Shown: positions 1 to 6,772, numbered from the stretch's first letter. The stretch: 6,772 nt of DNA from Alphaproteobacteria bacterium (GCA_017308345.1 JAFKFE010001037.1:1-6772); one strand, 5' to 3'. Notes: a model not told the origin generated them from the sequence alone. Program-made: numbers and translations.

Positions 1-44
1 GCCGTGGTCTTTGTCGCGGCGACGCCCTTCTTCGCTGCGCTCAC
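1..44 (-). CDS. Possible N-terminus of a downstream gene, cut by the window edge
   Basis: On the minus strand, 10 bases after the fucU-like stop codon, a GTG codon (44-42) opens a frame reading MSAAKKGVAATKTT to the edge. The sequence GAGGG, overlapping the fucU stop, lies about 7 bases upstream and could be its ribosome binding site. The tight spacing would make it the third gene of the ATPase-fucU unit, where a sugar dehydrogenase, lactonase or kinase would be natural. Only 14 codons are visible and no family can be recognised. The frame could equally be chance in GC-rich DNA. Confidence 0.3.
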   Translation of the reverse strand, partial: MSAAKKGVAATKTT

Positions 45-54
45 GCTCGCGCCC

Positions 55-507
55 TCACGCCGCATCGGGCGGAATGACGCCCTTCTTGAAGGCGAAGCAG
101 CCGTAGAAGCGCCGTTCGCCGGTCTGGATCACGCAATAGGCCTTCTTGGAGCGCTCGTAGAAGGCGTAGCGCTCGATGGAGATCATCGGCCAGGGCTTGC
201 CCTCGGCCGCGTCGATCTCCTTCTGGACCTCCTTCTGCACCGGCGGGATTTCGTTCGGCTTGCCGACGATCTCCATGCGCGCGGCGGCATCGTTGACGAA
301 AGTGTCCAGCGGAAAGACCGATAGCACCGCCTTCACCACTTCGGCCGCCGTCGCGTCGACGCGCAAGAGCTTGCCGAGCACGGTTTGGCGCGCCACCGAA
401 TCGGACGGAAAGTTTGTGTCGGCGATGATCAGGTCGTCGCCATGGCCCATTGCGCGCAGCGCCTGGAGCACATCGGCGTTGAGCAGCGGATTGATCCCTT
501 TGAGCAT
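55..507 (-). CDS. fucU: RbsD/FucU-family sugar mutarotase (L-fucose mutarotase-like)
   Basis: This 150-residue cytoplasmic protein belongs to the RbsD/FucU family, whose members interconvert the alpha and beta anomers of a sugar so that the next enzyme receives the form it uses. It starts like E. coli FucU as I recall it: MLKGINPLLN, then MGHGDD with the family histidine at residue 22 and IIADTNFP at about 27-34. The C-terminal family block is also present: RYAFYER (113-119), TGER (129-132), YG (135-136) and KKGV (141-144). The position after YG is Cys137, where E. coli FucU has Asn as I remember it. Length is close to the usual 140-150. The ATG at 507 has a good Shine-Dalgarno sequence (AGAGGAA at 517-511). 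The gene lies 26 bases after the ATPase stop on the same strand, so the two are probably cotranscribed. The family is secure; L-fucose as the exact substrate is inferred. Confidence 0.88.
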   Translation of the reverse strand: MLKGINPLLNADVLQALRAMGHGDDLIIADTNFPSDSVARQTVLGKLLRVDATAAEVVKAVLSVFPLDTFVNDAAARMEIVGKPNEIPPVQKEVQKEIDAAEGKPWPMISIERYAFYERSKKAYCVIQTGERRFYGCFAFKKGVIPPDAA

Positions 508-533
508 GGTTTCCTCTTGCAGGGTTGATGCGG

Positions 534-1592
<1,059 letters not shown>

Positions 1593-1657
1593 CGTCTCCC
1601 CTTTTTACCTTTTTGCGGTGAAGCTAGCCATTGCCAAGGGCAACGGCAAGTCGGTAT

Positions 1658-1688
1658 CTTATAGATAAAAAGTCAATCTTGTTGACAA
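1658..1688 (-). promoter_or_regulatory. Candidate promoter for the ATPase-fucU unit
   Basis: On the minus strand TTGTCA (1688-1683) could act as a -35 element. A -10 could be TATAAG (1663-1658, spacer 19) or the poorer TCTATA (1665-1660, spacer 17). The stretch is much more AT-rich than its surroundings and lies 66-96 bases before the ATPase start. Its -35 occupies almost the same bases as the -35 of the plus-strand promoter. Neither spacing and hexamer combination is ideal, so this is a weak call. Confidence 0.35.
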
Positions 1689-1710
1689 GGTAATCGATTA
1701 CGCGAATAGT
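1682..1710 (+). promoter_or_regulatory. Candidate sigma-70-type promoter for the binding-protein operon
   Basis: A perfect TTGACA (1682-1687) is followed, after exactly 17 bases, by AATAGT (1705-1710), which matches four of six positions of TATAAT. Transcription would start near 1717, giving a leader of about 160 bases before the binding-protein ATG. The 12-bp palindrome lies inside the spacer, so a bound protein would block RNA polymerase directly. Confidence 0.55.
1690..1701. promoter_or_regulatory. Perfect 12-bp palindrome, probable LacI-family operator
   Basis: GTAATCGATTAC is a perfect inverted repeat with a central CG step, the hallmark of LacI/GalR-family operators. It sits between the -35 and -10 of the plus-strand promoter and just upstream of the minus-strand -35. 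One repressor could therefore silence the binding-protein operon and also influence the ATPase-fucU unit. No LacI-type gene is in the window, so the regulator is inferred and would be encoded elsewhere. Confidence 0.6.
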
Positions 1711-1877
1711 GGCGAGCGCCAATCCGACAGCCCGTGTTTTACCGGGAAATCGGAGCTCCGGCGACGCAGGGTGGGGTCCCACGTCCCCGTATGATCGAGG
1801 AGAACCGTGAGACGTTTCGACGTCCGAGAGATTGGCACTTTCAATTCAATCGCTGTTGTTCTGGGAGGAACCTGTAG
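1711..1877 (+). promoter_or_regulatory. Long structured 5' leader of the binding-protein mRNA, with RBS
   Basis: This gene-free stretch carries several inverted repeats. TCCGA (1723-1727) pairs with TCGGA (1750-1754) around an inner CCCG/CGGG pair (1731-1734 with 1743-1746). CGGAGCTCCG (1751-1760) is a perfect palindrome. GTGGG (1771-1775) pairs with CCCAC (1778-1782). GACGT (1811-1815) pairs with ACGTC (1820-1824) around a TTCG tetraloop. A strong ribosome binding site, GGGAGGA (1863-1869), lies 8 bases before the ATG. I recognise no known riboswitch class. The hairpins may only protect the mRNA 5' end of an abundant protein. Confidence 0.4.
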
Positions 1878-3527
1878 ATGAGAGTCGATCTGTACGAAAA
1901 ACTGATGCGCGCCGGCGCGAGCCGCCGCGATGTGCTGAAGGGCGCCGCCAGCATGGCCGCCATCGCCGCCGCGTCCGGCGCCGGGCTGGGCGCGCTGACG
2001 AGGCCGGCCGCGGCAGATGACAGCCTGTGCGCGAAAATCCTGCAGATCCCGGGCGTCGGTAAAGGCCAGCCGACGGATGCCGACTTCCAGAAGGTCGGCG
2101 AGCTTTGCCTCGAAGCGACCAAGGCCAATGTCAAGGAAGGCGAGTTCGCCGGCGTCGAGCTCACCTTCATGGGCCTCAACAACCAGAACCTGCACAACGT
2201 GCTGTTCCGCGGCTTCCTGAAGCCATGGGAGGCCTATACGGGCGCCAAGATCAGCTGGATCGACCTTGCCCAGGCCGACTACAACGCCCGCCTGCAGCAG
2301 TCGATCGCCACGGGCACCGTCGACTTCGACATCATCGAGATGGGCGCGCCCTTCGAAGGCGACGTCTGCGGCAAGGGCCTGACCTCGGAAATGCCCGACT
2401 GGGTCAAGAAGCAGATCGACTTCGACGACCTCGTCAACTACCTGAAGCCGCCGGTCGGCACCTGGGACGGCAAGCAGTATCGCGTCACCATCGACGGCGA
2501 CACGCACAACTTCAACTACCGCACCGACGTGTTCGCCGATGCCGACCTCGCCAAGGCCTGGAAGGAAAGCGGAGCCACGACCGAATGGGGCGTGCCGAAG
2601 ACCTGGCAGGAAGTTCAGGCTGTCACCAAGTTCCTCAAGGGCAAAAAATTCAAGGGCCAGGACGTCTACGGCTATCTCGACGCGCCCAAGCCGTGGGGCG
2701 GTTTCGGTTTCTACTTCCTCGGCAGCCGCGCCACTGCCTATGCCAAGCATCCCGACGACAAGGCCTGGCTGTTCGATGCCGACACGATGAAGCCGCGCAT
2801 CAACAATCCGGCCTGGGTGCGCGCCATCCAGGACGTGATCGACGCCTTGCCGTCCGAGCCCGCCGACCAGATCAACGCCGATCCGAACACCACAGCCTTC
2901 CAGCAGTTCCTGGCCGGCACCGGTTCGATGATCCCCTGGTGGGGCGACGTCGGCTCGAACGTGAAGACCAATGATAGCTCGGTCATCGGCGACGTCACCG
3001 GCTTCTCGATCCTGCCCGGCTCCGACGACGTCTACAACTCCAAGACAGGACAGTGGGACAAGCTCTATGCGCCGAACTGCGCCTATCTCGGCTGGGGTGT
3101 CTATGTCATGGCCCGCGTCGATTCCGACGAGAAGAAGAAGAAGGCCGCATGGTCGGCCGCCGCGCATCTCGGCGGCAAGGACCTGTCGATCTGGACGGCG
3201 ATGTACCCGTCGGGCTTCCAGCCCTACCGCAACTCCCATTTCAACATTCCCGAATGGGTGGCGGCCGGCTATGACGAGGCCTTCATCACCTCCTACCTCA
3301 AGTCGGAAGGCGATTCCTACAACCATCCGAACGCGGCGATCGAGCCGCGCATCCCGGGCATCTTCCAGTACTACTCGGCCGCCGAGGACATCCTGGCCAA
3401 CACCTTCGCCGGCAAGATGAAGGCGCAGGAAGGCGCCGACGCGATTGCCGCGGCCTGGGAAAAGCTGACCGACCAGATCGGCCGCGAGAACCAGATCAAG
3501 CTCTACAAAGCCTCGCTCGGCATGTAG
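1878..3527 (+). CDS. Tat-exported extracellular solute-binding protein of a sugar ABC importer
   Basis: This 549-residue protein is the periplasmic receptor that would capture the sugar and deliver it to the two permeases downstream. The N-terminus has a twin-arginine signal: SRRDVLK at 15-21, an Ala/Gly-rich hydrophobic stretch (about 22-41) and PAAA (43-46), with likely cleavage after Ala46. Export in folded form by the Tat system is therefore expected. The mature part resembles family 1 (CUT1) binding proteins: FLKPWEAYTGAKISW near 113-127, then NARLQQSIATGTVDFDII, then aromatic-rich segments such as PWWGDVGSN. It is longer than the usual 400-450 residues, with an extra N-terminal section of about 50 residues before the first typical strand. 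Four cysteines (51, 77, 164, 401) lie in the mature part and could form disulfides. The ATG at 1878 has an excellent Shine-Dalgarno sequence 8 bases upstream. The role is confident; the ligand is unknown, with L-fucose or a related aldose suggested only by the nearby mutarotase. Confidence 0.92.
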   Translation: MRVDLYEKLMRAGASRRDVLKGAASMAAIAAASGAGLGALTRPAAADDSLCAKILQIPGVGKGQPTDADFQKVGELCLEATKANVKEGEFAGVELTFMGLNNQNLHNVLFRGFLKPWEAYTGAKISWIDLAQADYNARLQQSIATGTVDFDIIEMGAPFEGDVCGKGLTSEMPDWVKKQIDFDDLVNYLKPPVGTWDGKQYRVTIDGDTHNFNYRTDVFADADLAKAWKESGATTEWGVPKTWQEVQAVTKFLKGKKFKGQDVYGYLDAPKPWGGFGFYFLGSRATAYAKHPDDKAWLFDADTMKPRINNPAWVRAIQDVIDALPSEPADQINADPNTTAFQQFLAGTGSMIPWWGDVGSNVKTNDSSVIGDVTGFSILPGSDDVYNSKTGQWDKLYAPNCAYLGWGVYVMARVDSDEKKKKAAWSAAAHLGGKDLSIWTAMYPSGFQPYRNSHFNIPEWVAAGYDEAFITSYLKSEGDSYNHPNAAIEPRIPGIFQYYSAAEDILANTFAGKMKAQEGADAIAAAWEKLTDQIGRENQIKLYKASLGM

Positions 3528-3546
3528 GCTGGCTTGCGAGACGTCG

Positions 3547-3582
3547 CGGCCCGGTGGCGCTCGTCATCGGGCCGTATCTTTA
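3547..3582 (+). terminator. Strong stem-loop after the binding-protein gene (attenuator or 3' stabiliser)
   Basis: A 12-pair stem with a 4-base loop forms between 3547-3558 and 3563-3574. Its outer seven pairs are perfect (CGGCCCG with CGGGCCG), and the inner five include two G-U pairs. The moderately T-rich TATCTTTA (3575-3582) follows. It begins 20 bases after the stop codon. A partial terminator or 3' stabiliser here would give more binding protein than permease, a common arrangement in ABC import operons. The T tract is too poor for full termination to be certain. Confidence 0.55.
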
Positions 3583-3604
3583 CCGGCTCGGCCAGTTTGA
3601 TGCG

Positions 3605-3709
3605 CTAGAGCAATTCCAGGAAAAGTGTGAGCGGTTTTCCGTCCGGAATTGCGTAAAAACAAAGAGATAGAGCGGTTCGCCGTTTCCGTGAAACGGTGAA
3701 GCGCTCTAG
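3605..3709. repeat. Rhizobial interspersed palindromic element (REP/RIME-like)
   Basis: This element of about 105 bp is bounded by the inverted heptamers CTAGAGC (3605-3611) and GCTCTAG (3703-3709). It contains two hairpins. In the first, CAATTCC (3611-3617) pairs with GGAATTG (3645-3651) around an inner GGAAAA/TTTTCC pair (3619-3624 with 3635-3640). In the second, AGAGCG (3669-3674) pairs with CGCTCT (3702-3707) around CCGTTTC/GAAACGG (3680-3686 with 3690-3696). I recognise the wording (CAATTCCAGGAAAAGTG, GGAATTGCGTAAAAACAAAG) as a non-coding repeat abundant between genes in Mesorhizobium-like genomes. No coding frame is evident. It ends 12 bases before the first permease start, so its second hairpin lies directly upstream of that gene's ribosome binding region. 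Confidence 0.8.
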
Positions 3710-3721
3710 AAGGCGAGAGGC

Positions 3722-4837
3722 GTGGCTGAGCAGACTTCGACCGCGAATGCGTGGCCGGCAAATCCGGCCGACCTGATCCCGGCAGGCCGCAAACGCCTCG
3801 GCTGGGGCTTGCTGGCCATCGCAACGCTTGGCCTGCTGGCGATCATCGTCGTGCAGATCCTCTACAAGACCGAGATGTCTACGATCGGTTTCGACACGTG
3901 GCGCCCGGTGATCTACGCCTATGTCCTGTGGGGCGTCGCCCTTGGCGCCTGGCAGGTGCTGACGCGCGGCGAGGACGGGCAGCGGGCGCTGTTCCTTTTG
4001 CCGGCGCTGCTCTTCACCATCGCCATGGTGATCTTCCCGACGCTGTTCGGCTTCTACATCGCTCTGACCGACTGGAACCTCAGCTCCTTCACGGGACGCA
4101 GGTTCAACGGTCTCGACAATTTCTGGCAGATGCTGGCCGACCCCTACTACCGCAATGCGCTGTTCAATATGGTGCTCTACGTGCTTGCGGTGCTGGTAGA
4201 ATATGTCATCGCCTTCGGCCTGGCGCTGCTGCTCAACGCGCAGATCCGGGCGCGAAAATTCTTCCGCGTCGTCTTCCTGCTACCGCTGATGCTGTCGCCG
4301 GTTGCCGTGTCCTGGATGGTCGGGAAATCGCTGATGGAATACCGGTTCGGCCCGGCGGCGACGCTGGCGCGTCATCTCGGCTGGGAAAATCCGGCCTTCT
4401 TCTCCGATCCGATCACCGCCCGCATCTCGATCATGATGCTCGACGCCTGGACCTTCATCCCGTTCATGATGATCATGCTGCTGGCCGGCCTGCAGGCGAT
4501 GTCGCGCGAGGTGCTGGAAGCCGCCCGCGTCGACGGCGCGACCGCATGGCAGACCTTCTGGCAGGTCACCTTCCCGCTGATGCTGCCGGTGTCGGTGACG
4601 GCCGTCATCCTGCGCATCATCTTCAAGCTGAAGCTGGCCGACATCATCATCACCCTGACCTCCGGCGGCCCCGGCGGCGCTACCGATTCCGTGTCGAGCT
4701 TCATCTATCGCGAATATCGCGACCGCTCGAATGTCGGCTACGGCACCATGCTTGCCATGGCCTATCTGATCATCATCGTCGTGTTCGTGACCTGGCTGCT
4801 GAAGTTCGCCAGCCGCTTCGTTCGCAACGTCAACTGA
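3722..4837 (+). CDS. Sugar ABC transporter permease, MalF/UgpA type
   Basis: This inner-membrane protein of 371 residues forms half of the transport channel. The typical core starts near residue 88 with LFLLPALLFTIAMVIFPTLF and continues through the BPD_transp_1 region. The cytoplasmic EAA loop that contacts the ATPase is clear: EAARVDGA from Glu266, followed by the FPLMLPV stretch. The GGPGGATDS segment and a last membrane helix near the C-terminus complete it. Ahead of the core is an extension with two further hydrophobic segments, about 27-47 and 62-80, making eight predicted membrane spans and a protein longer than the usual 290-320. The start is a GTG at 3722, with only a modest AGGCGAGAGG upstream. 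No other start keeps the first hydrophobic segment. The next permease begins 9 bases after its stop. Expression may be lowered by the hairpin and repeat upstream. Confidence 0.92.
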   Translation: MAEQTSTANAWPANPADLIPAGRKRLGWGLLAIATLGLLAIIVVQILYKTEMSTIGFDTWRPVIYAYVLWGVALGAWQVLTRGEDGQRALFLLPALLFTIAMVIFPTLFGFYIALTDWNLSSFTGRRFNGLDNFWQMLADPYYRNALFNMVLYVLAVLVEYVIAFGLALLLNAQIRARKFFRVVFLLPLMLSPVAVSWMVGKSLMEYRFGPAATLARHLGWENPAFFSDPITARISIMMLDAWTFIPFMMIMLLAGLQAMSREVLEAARVDGATAWQTFWQVTFPLMLPVSVTAVILRIIFKLKLADIIITLTSGGPGGATDSVSSFIYREYRDRSNVGYGTMLAMAYLIIIVVFVTWLLKFASRFVRNVN

Positions 4838-4846
4838 GCGGCCGTC

Positions 4847-5764
4847 ATGAGCGTCCAGACCACCGACTACACCGTTTCCGAAATCCGCTCGCCGGCGGCC
4901 TTCATCGCCAGCCGCGTCTTCATCTATGGGGCGCTTGTCTTCTGGGCCTTCGTCTGCCTGTTCCCGATCTACTGGACGATCACCACCTCGTTCAAATCGG
5001 CGGTCGACGTCACGCAAGGCCACCTCGTTCCCTTCGTCGACTTCCAGCCGGACTGGAAAGGCTGGCGCTCGCTCGGGCTATCGCCGGATTCGATCTTCCA
5101 GACCTCGACCGTGCGCGACGAATTCCTGAAACGCTTCATGAATTCGGTCATCACTTCGGTCGGCGCATCGGGCCTCGCCATCATCATCGGCAGCCTCGCC
5201 GCCTATGGCCTCGTTCGCTACCGTTACAAATTCGCCTGGTTCAGGAACGAGGACATCTCTTTCTTCTTCCTGTCGCAGTTGATCCTGCCGCCGGTCGTGC
5301 TGGCGCTGCCTTTCCTGGTGCTCTACCGCGAAGTGGCCCTCCTCGACACGCGCATCGGCCTCGTGCTGCTCTACACGCTGATGGTGCTGCCGATCGTCAT
5401 CTGGATCATGCGCGACCAGTTCAACTCCATTCCCGTCGAGCTCGAAGAGGCAGCCCTTGTCGACGGGCTGTCGATCTGGGGCGCCTTCTTCCGCATCGTC
5501 ATGCCGATCGCCTTGCCCGGCATGGTCGCGGCTTTCATCCTGGCGATGGTGCTGTGCTGGAACGAGTATTTCTTCGCCGCCCTTCTGACATCGACCGACG
5601 CCAAGACCATTCCGGTCATGGTGGCGAGCCAGACCGGCTCGCAGGGCATCAACTGGTGGTCCATGGCCGCCCTCGCCACAGCGGCAATCGCGCCGCTGGC
5701 CATCATCGGCATCGCGCTCGAGCGCTATCTGATCATGGGCATGACGGCTGGTTCGGTAAAATAG
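4847..5764 (+). CDS. Sugar ABC transporter permease, MalG/UgpE type
   Basis: This is the second inner-membrane channel subunit, 305 residues. It has a first membrane span at about 24-44 ending in LFPIYWTITTSFKS, which is characteristic of MalG-type permeases. A periplasmic stretch leads to FMNSVITSVGAS (from about 97), where the BPD_transp_1 core begins. The EAA loop is present as EEAALVDG (200-207), followed by the MPIALPG segment. The VLCWNEYFFA and TIPVMVAS blocks typical of the family follow, then a last span. The loop between the first span and the core is somewhat long. The ATG at 4847 lies 9 bases after the upstream stop, and the Shine-Dalgarno sequence is weak (GAGCGG overlapping the previous stop), which suggests translational coupling. 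This is the last recognised gene of the transporter operon. Confidence 0.93.
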   Translation: MSVQTTDYTVSEIRSPAAFIASRVFIYGALVFWAFVCLFPIYWTITTSFKSAVDVTQGHLVPFVDFQPDWKGWRSLGLSPDSIFQTSTVRDEFLKRFMNSVITSVGASGLAIIIGSLAAYGLVRYRYKFAWFRNEDISFFFLSQLILPPVVLALPFLVLYREVALLDTRIGLVLLYTLMVLPIVIWIMRDQFNSIPVELEEAALVDGLSIWGAFFRIVMPIALPGMVAAFILAMVLCWNEYFFAALLTSTDAKTIPVMVASQTGSQGINWWSMAALATAAIAPLAIIGIALERYLIMGMTAGSVK

Positions 5765-5880
5765 GATGGGCAAGTCCCGCTGGTTCGCGACATTCGCGCC
5801 GCCGGCACGAACTGTCATCGCCGCGGCATCGGCTTCACGCCGATTGCCTTGCCGAGCCACCGGTCGCAACCGGTGAGCCA
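5765..5880 (+). other. Gene-free spacer with two perfect hairpins after the permeases
   Basis: Two perfect inverted repeats lie here: ATCGGC/GCCGAT (5828-5833 with 5839-5844, 5-base loop) and CACCGGT/ACCGGTG (5858-5864 with 5869-5875, 4-base loop). Neither is followed by a T tract, so they are poor terminators on their own. They may protect the mRNA 3' end or pause transcription before the better terminator candidate downstream. I see no convincing gene in this stretch. Confidence 0.4.
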
Positions 5881-5894
5881 AACCGTGCCGCGCT

Positions 5895-5936
5895 GACGCT
5901 GCCGGGCCGAAGGCCGGGCGGGCGTCGCTTTCATTT
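5895..5936 (+). terminator. Probable Rho-independent terminator of the permease operon
   Basis: A GC-rich stem closes GACGC (5895-5899) on GCGTC (5922-5926). Inside it GCC (5901-5903) pairs with GGC (5917-5919) and GGCC (5905-5908) pairs with GGCC (5912-5915) around a GAA loop, with one mismatch and one bulge. CTTTCATTT follows at 5928-5936. Its position, 130 bases after the last permease and just before a promoter-like sequence, fits the end of the operon. Confidence 0.5.
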
Positions 5937-5942
5937 CCCGTT

Positions 5943-5971
5943 GGGACAATCTGGAATTGAAATGTTATAGT
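5943..5971 (+). promoter_or_regulatory. Candidate promoter of the regulator gene
   Basis: GGGACA (5943-5948, four of six matches to TTGACA) and TATAGT (5966-5971, five of six matches to TATAAT) are separated by exactly 17 bases in a locally AT-rich stretch. Transcription would begin near 5978, about 85 bases before the regulator's ATG. Together with the terminator just upstream, this suggests the regulator is transcribed independently of the transporter. Confidence 0.5.
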
Positions 5972-6063
5972 TACCTTACGGCAGCCGGGGGTAACGGTGC
6001 GGTGGAACAGGTCTCGACGCGTGCGCAGCGGCATGGGTTGCTCAATCCTGGGACCAGCCAGCG

Positions 6064-6772
6064 ATGAACGACGATCTCGTGGACCGCATCTATGAAGCCG
6101 CGTTCGCGCCGCAGAACTGGCTGAATGTAATCGAAGATCTCGCCAAGGCTTCTGGTTCGGCAGCTGGCGGCGTACTCGTCCTGGAGTCTGACGAAGCGCC
6201 CCGCCAGGGCATACCGTTGTTCCGGCAGGGCGACATCGTCGGATTCCTGGCTGCCGAGCGCCTTGCCGAGGCCATGCTCAACGTCGCCGGTTTTCCTTCA
6301 CGGCCAATCCTGCGCGCCAACAGATGGTTCGCCCGCCGGCTTCAGGGTTACCAAGGCTTCATCCGGTCCGCCGATGTCATGACCGAAGAAGAAATGTCGG
6401 GCGACCCGGTCCAGCACGCATTGATCGCTGCTGGTCTCAATTCCGAAACCAGTCTGATGACGCCGACATCGAATGCCGAAGCAGTGGTCGTGGCGCTGTT
6501 TCGCCGAGCCGACGAGTCCGCGCATGACGAGGCCGCCATTTCCGTCCTCAATGCTTACGGGCCACATCTGTCGCGCGCATCGCTGATCTCGGCCCGTCTG
6601 GGGCTGGCATGGGCGGAAAGGACTGTTTCGGCATTACAGGCGATCGGGCTTCCCGCCGCGGTCCTGCGCGGCTCAGGGGTCGTGCTGGCCACCAACGAGC
6701 CCTTCGACCAGATGCACGCTACCTTCTTGCCGGCGGCGTTCGGGCGCATCACGCTCGTAGACAAAGCCGCGG
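6064..6772 (+). CDS. Probable LuxR-family transcriptional regulator, N-terminal part only
   Basis: An open frame runs from the ATG at 6064 to the right edge, giving 236 codons with no stop. The protein begins MNDDLVDRIYEAAFAPQNWLNVIEDLA, an opening I recall from a group of Rhizobiales regulators of about 370 residues that end in a LuxR-type helix-turn-helix. A helical region SRASLISARLGLAWAERTVSALQAIGLPAAVL (split here as seen near 176-206) precedes the segment LRGSGVVLATNEPFDQM, a linker-like or PAS-like stretch seen in the same group. The DNA-binding domain itself would lie beyond the edge, so the family call is not proved here. No in-frame start exists between the upstream stop at 5992 and this ATG, which fixes the start. 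The ribosome binding site is weak. A link to the sugar transporter is possible but has no direct support, because the gene appears to have its own promoter. Confidence 0.6.
   Translation, partial: MNDDLVDRIYEAAFAPQNWLNVIEDLAKASGSAAGGVLVLESDEAPRQGIPLFRQGDIVGFLAAERLAEAMLNVAGFPSRPILRANRWFARRLQGYQGFIRSADVMTEEEMSGDPVQHALIAAGLNSETSLMTPTSNAEAVVVALFRRADESAHDEAAISVLNAYGPHLSRASLISARLGLAWAERTVSALQAIGLPAAVLRGSGVVLATNEPFDQMHATFLPAAFGRITLVDKAA

Noticed and set aside
21..87. 12-bp direct repeat GACGCCCTTCTT at 21-32 and 76-87 as a mobile-element or attachment-site trace
   Set aside because: There is no transposase, inverted ends or integrase nearby. The repeat is short and explained by Lys-Lys-Gly-Val codons occurring twice.
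1698..3326. Long minus-strand open frame opposite the binding-protein gene
   Set aside because: It mirrors a clear binding protein with a Tat signal and a strong ribosome binding site, runs into the control region, and has low-complexity Gly/Val/Asp/Arg composition. It is a shadow frame.
5766..5876. 36-codon open frame starting MGKSRWFATFAPP directly after the second permease
   Set aside because: It has no proper ribosome binding site, Arg- and Ala-rich composition with several codons unlike those of its neighbours, and its end coincides with a hairpin. A small protein cannot be ruled out, but nothing supports one.
3751..5970. Plus-strand open frame of 739 codons across both permease genes
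   Set aside because: It is shifted relative to two well-supported permeases, is Arg/His/Pro-rich, and spans gene boundaries and the terminator. It is a GC-rich shadow frame.

Overview
The window is GC-rich DNA from an alphaproteobacterium, most likely a member of the Rhizobiales and probably Mesorhizobium-like. The support is the strong G/C bias at third codon positions, the protein styles, and an interspersed palindromic element at about 3605-3709 of a kind I recall as scattered through Mesorhizobium-type genomes. The genus is an inference from memory, not from a search.

Layout. On the minus strand, read right to left, are an ABC-transporter ATPase of the MalK/UgpC type (534-1592), then a fucU-like sugar mutarotase (55-507), then possibly the first codons of a further gene running off the left edge (1-44). 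A divergent control region (about 1593-1877) separates these from the plus-strand genes. The plus strand carries a Tat-exported solute-binding protein (1878-3527), an intergenic stretch with a strong stem-loop and the palindromic repeat (3528-3721), and two MalF/MalG-type permeases (3722-4837 and 4847-5764). A stem-loop-rich stretch with a probable terminator and a promoter follows (5765-6063). Last is the N-terminal part of a probable LuxR-family regulator, cut by the right edge (6064-6772).

How the genes work together. The four transporter genes make one complete CUT1-type sugar importer: binding protein, two permeases and ATPase. It is split over two divergent transcription units. The mutarotase beside the ATPase would interconvert anomers of the imported sugar, so L-fucose or a similar aldose is the best guess at substrate. 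That guess rests only on the neighbour. The divergent region holds a perfect 12-bp palindrome with a central CG, typical of LacI-family operators, inside a plausible sigma-70 promoter for the binding-protein gene. This predicts sugar-inducible control by a LacI-type repressor that is not in the window.

Nothing here amounts to a clearly new system. It is a recognisable catabolic sugar-uptake locus. The items most worth a second look are the compact divergent promoter/operator, the hairpin plus repeat between the binding protein and the permeases, the long structured leader, and the incomplete regulator at the right edge.
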